Of a stretch of DNA of 64,000 nucleotides, positions 60,341 through 64,000 are shown piece after piece. The first letter of the stretch is position 1; every line of letters starts with the position of its first letter. The stretch is from DASSLY01 sp035689185. GTDB taxonomy: Bacteria; Actinomycetota; Actinomycetes; Actinomycetales; Dermatophilaceae. The stretch covers positions 1 through 64,000 of the forward strand of contig DASSLY010000096.1 of NCBI GenBank assembly GCA_035689185.1, in the 5' to 3' direction. The notes under the pieces are model-generated. The model worked only from the letters and a program-made list of their open reading frames with translations. It did not search any database and was not told where the DNA came from. Position numbers and translations under genes: made by a program.

Positions 60341-61911
60341 GCACCGCCGTAGCTGCCGGCCAAGAACCACAACGCGATTCGGCCGACCCGACGAGGCTCC
60401 CGCTGTTCGCGACGTACCCACGGCTGCGGCCCGGGCGAGTGCGAGGGTCGTTCTCGATGGCATCGGGCGAGGCCGCAGCCGGCGTCGCGTCGCCTCACGT
60501 CCCGTCGCCCCACCTCGCGCCGTCCGGCGGCGACGCGGCCGGCGAGCTGCCTCGCACCCAGGCTTACAGTGGCGTCCTTGACTGGGAGCTCGTGACCGCG
60601 TTCCGTCAACAAGCCTCGGACCGGTTGAGCGCCGCACTGACTGAGGAACGGGGCCACCGCTCGGCGCAGGCGCACCGTGAACGGGGACGCAGAATCATCC
60701 TCGAACTGCTTGACAACGAGCACGACCTGCGGGTGAACGCCGGCCAGGAGACCTGGCCGGCGGCCGAGCAGGAAGCGATGGCCACGGCCGTCGAGAATGC
60801 CCTGTTCGGGCTCGGTCGCCTGCAGCCGCTGGTCGACGACCATCGCGTCGAGAACATCCTGATCTTCGGGTGCGACTGCGTGGTCCTCGAACTCAGCGAC
60901 GGCGGGCTGATCCCCGGACCCCCGGTCGCGGACTCCGACCAGGAACTGATCGACTTCCTCGTATTCCTGGCCTCCCGGTCGCAGGTCAACGCCCGACCGT
61001 TCTCCGAGGGGCAGCCCAGGCTGCACATGCGTCTCGACGGCGGCGCCCGACTGGCTGCAACCGCCTGGGTCACCCCGCGGCCTTCCGTGGTCATCCGGCG
61101 GCATCAGCTGCGGAAGGTCACGCTGGCCGACCTGGTAGCGCGAGGCACCCTTTCGGAGCTGGCGGCCTCGTTCCTTTCGGCTGCGGTGAAGTCCCGGCGC
61201 AGCATCGTGGTATCGGGCGCGCAGAGCGCCGGCAAGACCACATTGGTGCGGGCACTGTGCGCGGAAATCCCCAAGCACGAAATCATTGGCACCTTCGAAA
61301 CCGAGTACGAGCTACACCTGCACGAGTCAAAGGACCAGCATCCGTACGTCTTCGCTTGGGAGGCGCGACCCGGCTCGGGGGAGCGGACAGCGGAGGGCGG
61401 CCAGGCCGGCGAGTTCACGCTGAGCCAGGCACTGTTCGACTCGTTCCGGTTCGATTTGTCGCGTCAGATCGTCGGTGAGGTCCGAGGCCCCGAGGTCCTG
61501 GCCATGCTCAAGGCGATGGAATCCGGGGCCGGGTCGATCTCCACCACCCATGCACCTAACGCGGAGGCGGCGATCGGCAAGTTGGTGACCTGCGCCATGG
61601 AGGCCGGTCCGCAGATCACCTACGACTACGCGGTGCGGGCGATCGCGGCCAGCATCGACGTGATCGTCCATGTGCACCTGGAGACGACACCGCTGCCCGA
61701 CGGGACCGCGCAACGGTCCCGGTGGGTCGCCGAGATCATCACCGTCACCCCGGGAGAGCGTGAGAAGGGCTACGCCGTCCAGCACGCCTTCCGCACCTCA
61801 CCAGGTGCCCGCGTCGCCGAGCCGCGCGTGCTGCCGGATGAGTACCGGGACCTGCAGCGGTGGGGCTTCGCCCTGGAGGAGTTCTACGGTCAGAGCGAGG
61901 GGGCGTCGTGA
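60337..61911 (+). CDS. tadA: TadA/CpaF pilus assembly ATPase
   Basis: This secretion ATPase has 524 residues. A Pro/Ser-rich head of about 80 residues precedes the N-domain (VDDHRVENILIFGCDCVVLE). The catalytic part has Walker A SGAQSAGKTTLVRAL near residue 293, the Asp-box GTFETEYELHL, the Walker B-like RQIVGEVRGPEVLAMLKAM and the His-box STTHAPNAEAAI. It powers extrusion of Flp pilin. GTG start overlapping the CpaE gene. Confidence 0.92.
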   Translation: MSTAVAAGQEPQRDSADPTRLPLFATYPRLRPGRVRGSFSMASGEAAAGVASPHVPSPHLAPSGGDAAGELPRTQAYSGVLDWELVTAFRQQASDRLSAALTEERGHRSAQAHRERGRRIILELLDNEHDLRVNAGQETWPAAEQEAMATAVENALFGLGRLQPLVDDHRVENILIFGCDCVVLELSDGGLIPGPPVADSDQELIDFLVFLASRSQVNARPFSEGQPRLHMRLDGGARLAATAWVTPRPSVVIRRHQLRKVTLADLVARGTLSELAASFLSAAVKSRRSIVVSGAQSAGKTTLVRALCAEIPKHEIIGTFETEYELHLHESKDQHPYVFAWEARPGSGERTAEGGQAGEFTLSQALFDSFRFDLSRQIVGEVRGPEVLAMLKAMESGAGSISTTHAPNAEAAIGKLVTCAMEAGPQITYDYAVRAIAASIDVIVHVHLETTPLPDGTAQRSRWVAEIITVTPGEREKGYAVQHAFRTSPGARVAEPRVLPDEYRDLQRWGFALEEFYGQSEGAS

Positions 61912-62786
61912 ACGCCCTGACCCCGGCCCTGGCTGGCGCGCTGGTCGTTGCGGGTCTCCTTGGAACGGTGGCGGGGCTGCGGCGTCGACCCCCGAAGCCG
62001 GCGGCGCCCCAGCGTGCCCGCGGGGTGGCGTTTCCCGCCATGGCCCGGCTCGGTGCGCTGAGCCGGGGCACCCGGCTGCTGCTGGTTGCAGGGACGGCGG
62101 TCGGCGTGCTGGTCGCGGTCCTGACCGGGTGGTTCATCGCGATCCCGATGGTGCCGGCGGCAGCGGCCGGGCTGCCCGTCCTGCTCGCGGCGCCACCCTC
62201 CGCCCACAACATCAACCGACTCGAGGCGATGGAGGAGTGGACCCGGTCGCTGTCCGGCATCCTCACCGCCGGCGTCGGCCTGGAGCAGGCGCTGATCGCT
62301 ACGCTCCGCTCGACGCCAGCGGCGATCCACCCGGAGGTGGCCCGGCTGACGTCGCGACTCCGGGCACGGTGGGCCACCGAGGACGCGTTGCGCGCCTTCG
62401 CCGACGAGCTCGACGACGCCACCGGTGACCTCATCGCCGGCAACCTCATCCTCGGCGCGCGTCGCCGCGGCGCCGGGGTTGCCAGCGTCCTGGAGGCACT
62501 GGCCGAGTCGGTCGCCGCCGACGTGCGTGCCCGACGTGAGATCGAGTCGGACCACGCCAAGCCTCGCTCGACCGCGCGGTGGGTCACCATCATCACCGTC
62601 TCGGTGCTGGGTTTCCTGGCGGTCACCGGCGACTACGTCGCCCCCTACGGGTCCCCGATCGGTCAGATGCTGCTCGGTCTGCTGCTCGGCCTGTACGTGG
62701 GGACACTGCTGTGGATGCGCAACATGGCCACCGGCAAGCCGCTTCCTCGGTTCATCGGCGCAGCCGCGAAGCAGACGGCGCAATGA
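61908..62786 (+). CDS. tadB: TadB-like inner-membrane platform protein
   Basis: This 292-residue type II secretion F-domain protein has membrane helices near the N-terminus (ALAGALVVAGLLGTVAGL), around 60-105, and at the C-terminal end (WVTIITVSVLGFLAVTGDYV, MLLGLLLGLYVGTLLWM). The cytosolic T2SSF domain is MEEWTRSLSGILTAGVGLEQ through ARREIESDHAKPRSTARW. GTG start; overlaps at both ends by 4 bp. Confidence 0.88.
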   Translation: MNALTPALAGALVVAGLLGTVAGLRRRPPKPAAPQRARGVAFPAMARLGALSRGTRLLLVAGTAVGVLVAVLTGWFIAIPMVPAAAAGLPVLLAAPPSAHNINRLEAMEEWTRSLSGILTAGVGLEQALIATLRSTPAAIHPEVARLTSRLRARWATEDALRAFADELDDATGDLIAGNLILGARRRGAGVASVLEALAESVAADVRARREIESDHAKPRSTARWVTIITVSVLGFLAVTGDYVAPYGSPIGQMLLGLLLGLYVGTLLWMRNMATGKPLPRFIGAAAKQTAQ

Positions 62787-63697
62787 TGGTCACCGGACTG
62801 CAGCTGGCTCTGGCCGGCGGTGCCCTGATCGGACTGGGGGTGGCCCTGCTGGGCTGGCGGTTCACCCCCGCCGACCCAGACTTGTCTGACGCGTTGCGGC
62901 GCCTGTCACCGGAGCACGCCAAACGTCACGCCGTCGACACGGCGCACCGCAGCGGTGACGCACGCGAACGGTTGGGCCGTTGGGGAATGAGGGCCCTGCC
63001 AGTTGTGGCTTGGGGCACCACGCCGACCAAGGAGTTGGCGATCCTGCGGATCCCGCTGACTCGCTACTACGGCGAGAAGATCTTGTTCGCCGTGCTCGGC
63101 CTGGCCATCCCACCGCTGATTACCGCGTTCTTCACCCTGATCGGCGCGCAGCCCCCCATCTTCATCCCCATCGTTGCCACGGTCGGCTTGGCGGCGGTGA
63201 TGTTCTTCGTGCCTGACTACAACGCGCGTGACGACGCCAAGAGGGCACGCGCGGAGTTCGGCCGCGCCCTGGGCGCCTACATCGACTTCGTCGCCCTCGA
63301 GCGCAACTCCGGCAGCGGCCCCCGTCAGGCGATGGAGGTGGCAGCGGAAGTGGGTGACTCTTGGGTGTTCCGCCGCTTGGGCGAGGAGCTCGCGCGTACC
63401 CGCTGGTCGGGGCTGACCCCATGGGACGCGATGCACGGGCTGGCCGACGAACTCGGGCTCCCCGAACTGGACGACCTCGCAGACATCATGCGCCTGTCGG
63501 GGGAGGAAGGCGCCCAGATCTACCGGAGCCTGCGCGCCCGCTCCGCCGGGATGCGGACCGCGATGCTCACCTCCGAGAAGGCCAAAGCCAACGAGATGGG
63601 GGAGAAGATGTCGATCCCGATGAGCCTGCTCGGGGTGATCTTCCTGGCCATCCTCGTCGCCCCCGCACTGCTGCGCGTGATCGGAGGCACCACCTGA
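62783..63697 (+). CDS. tadC: TadC-like inner-membrane platform protein
   Basis: This 304-residue protein has a T2SSF domain (EFGRALGAYIDFVALERNSG, RQAMEVAAEVGDSWVFRRLG, ADIMRLSGEEGAQIYRSLRA) and about four helices, ending LLGVIFLAILVAPALLRVIG. It partners TadB as the membrane base of the pilus. ATG inside the ATGA overlap. Confidence 0.88.
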   Translation: MMVTGLQLALAGGALIGLGVALLGWRFTPADPDLSDALRRLSPEHAKRHAVDTAHRSGDARERLGRWGMRALPVVAWGTTPTKELAILRIPLTRYYGEKILFAVLGLAIPPLITAFFTLIGAQPPIFIPIVATVGLAAVMFFVPDYNARDDAKRARAEFGRALGAYIDFVALERNSGSGPRQAMEVAAEVGDSWVFRRLGEELARTRWSGLTPWDAMHGLADELGLPELDDLADIMRLSGEEGAQIYRSLRARSAGMRTAMLTSEKAKANEMGEKMSIPMSLLGVIFLAILVAPALLRVIGGTT

Positions 63698-63783
63698 GCG
63701 CCTCGACCTCTCTGACCATCCCACGAAACATCAGCCAACCCCGGGGGACTCACACCCGGCCCAACCACGTAGGGGAGAGCTCC

Positions 63784-63990
63784 ATGTACTACCTCGCCGC
63801 AGCACTGCACACCCTCAGCGCCCAGCTGCGTGACGCGCTGAACACGGCCCGCAAGGAGACCGGGACCCGTGAGCGGGGGTCGGTGACCATCGAGCAGGTC
63901 GTCTGGGCAGTCGCCGTCATCGCCATCGTGGGCATCGTGGTGGTTGCGATCACCAACTACGTCACCACCAAGGCCGGGCAGATCAAGTAG
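63784..63990 (+). CDS. Flp-type pilin-like small protein
   Basis: This 68-residue protein has a polar head of about 30 residues and one long C-terminal helix VTIEQVVWAVAVIAIVGIVV. A glycine before SVTIEQ and a glutamate at +5 fit type IVb prepilin processing. GGGGAG precedes the ATG at 63784. It is the first pilin gene after the platform proteins; more minor pilin genes (TadE type) probably follow beyond the window. Confidence 0.78.
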   Translation: MYYLAAALHTLSAQLRDALNTARKETGTRERGSVTIEQVVWAVAVIAIVGIVVVAITNYVTTKAGQIK

Positions 63991-64000
63991 CACGACGATG

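Overview
The window comes from a high-GC Gram-positive bacterium. Codon third positions are strongly G/C, GTG starts and 4-bp ATGA/GTGA overlaps are common, and several families are typical of Actinobacteria: MmyB-type regulators, a DUF5593-like PAS protein, SCO4226-like and Trypco1 (CU044_2847) proteins, and an actinobacterial Flp/Tad pilus cluster. The style resembles Intrasporangiaceae or related Micrococcales, but that placement is an inference.

Left part (0-25 kb). It opens with a PHA synthase and a small set of aromatic/keto-acid enzymes (2-keto-4-pentenoate hydratase-like, AroE-like, amidohydrolase). A potassium-type APC transporter (KimA-like) follows with a KdpD/KdpE-like two-component pair, and this block is flanked by an exact 24-bp direct repeat. 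The most unusual locus is at 9.7-12.3 kb. A lone P-loop kinase is followed by a Trypco1 protein and a gene encoding a trypsin-like protease, a TIR/deoxyribosyltransferase-like domain and a STING-like domain in one frame. That frame is broken by a single TGA between the catalytic His and Asp. A frameshifted Bcr/CflA exporter and a LysR regulator come next. From 14.6 to 18.8 kb is a coherent reactive-sulfur (persulfide) regulon: TauE exporter, Cys-rich microprotein, persulfide dioxygenase-rhodanese fusion, rhodanese, thioredoxin, DUF302 and a CstR-like repressor with matching operators. DoxX, cupredoxin and nickel-binding-type proteins, a decayed HsdR fragment and a ten-unit, about 52-bp tandem repeat array precede a sigma/anti-sigma set and a DoxX-patatin-FolE operon.

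Middle part (25-48.9 kb). A polyol catabolic locus holds a SorC regulator with a divergent ABC importer, mannitol/arabitol-type dehydrogenase, xylulokinase and a sorbitol/xylitol-type dehydrogenase, with palindromic operators. It is followed by a zinc alcohol dehydrogenase and a TPP-riboswitch-controlled thiamine operon, thiO-thiS-thiG-thiE-thiC. Next come MarR/YceI, an isomerase-Gfo/Idh pair, an MmyB-type regulator, a cyclophilin-like protein with an MFS exporter, and a second copy of the zinc alcohol dehydrogenase type.

Right part (48.9-64 kb). A visibly lower-GC accessory segment holds a GmrSD-type DUF262 nuclease, an unknown protein and a decayed BREX Lon-like (BrxL) fragment. It ends at a 45-bp 3' fragment of tRNA-Phe, which looks like an attachment site. 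An excisionase and tyrosine integrase sit directly to its right. The orientation of the tRNA fragment implies that the integrated element extends rightward, possibly carrying the regulator, PAS and SDR genes and even the Tad/Flp pilus genes (CpaB-, CpaE-, TadA-, TadB- and TadC-like, pilin) that run off the window.
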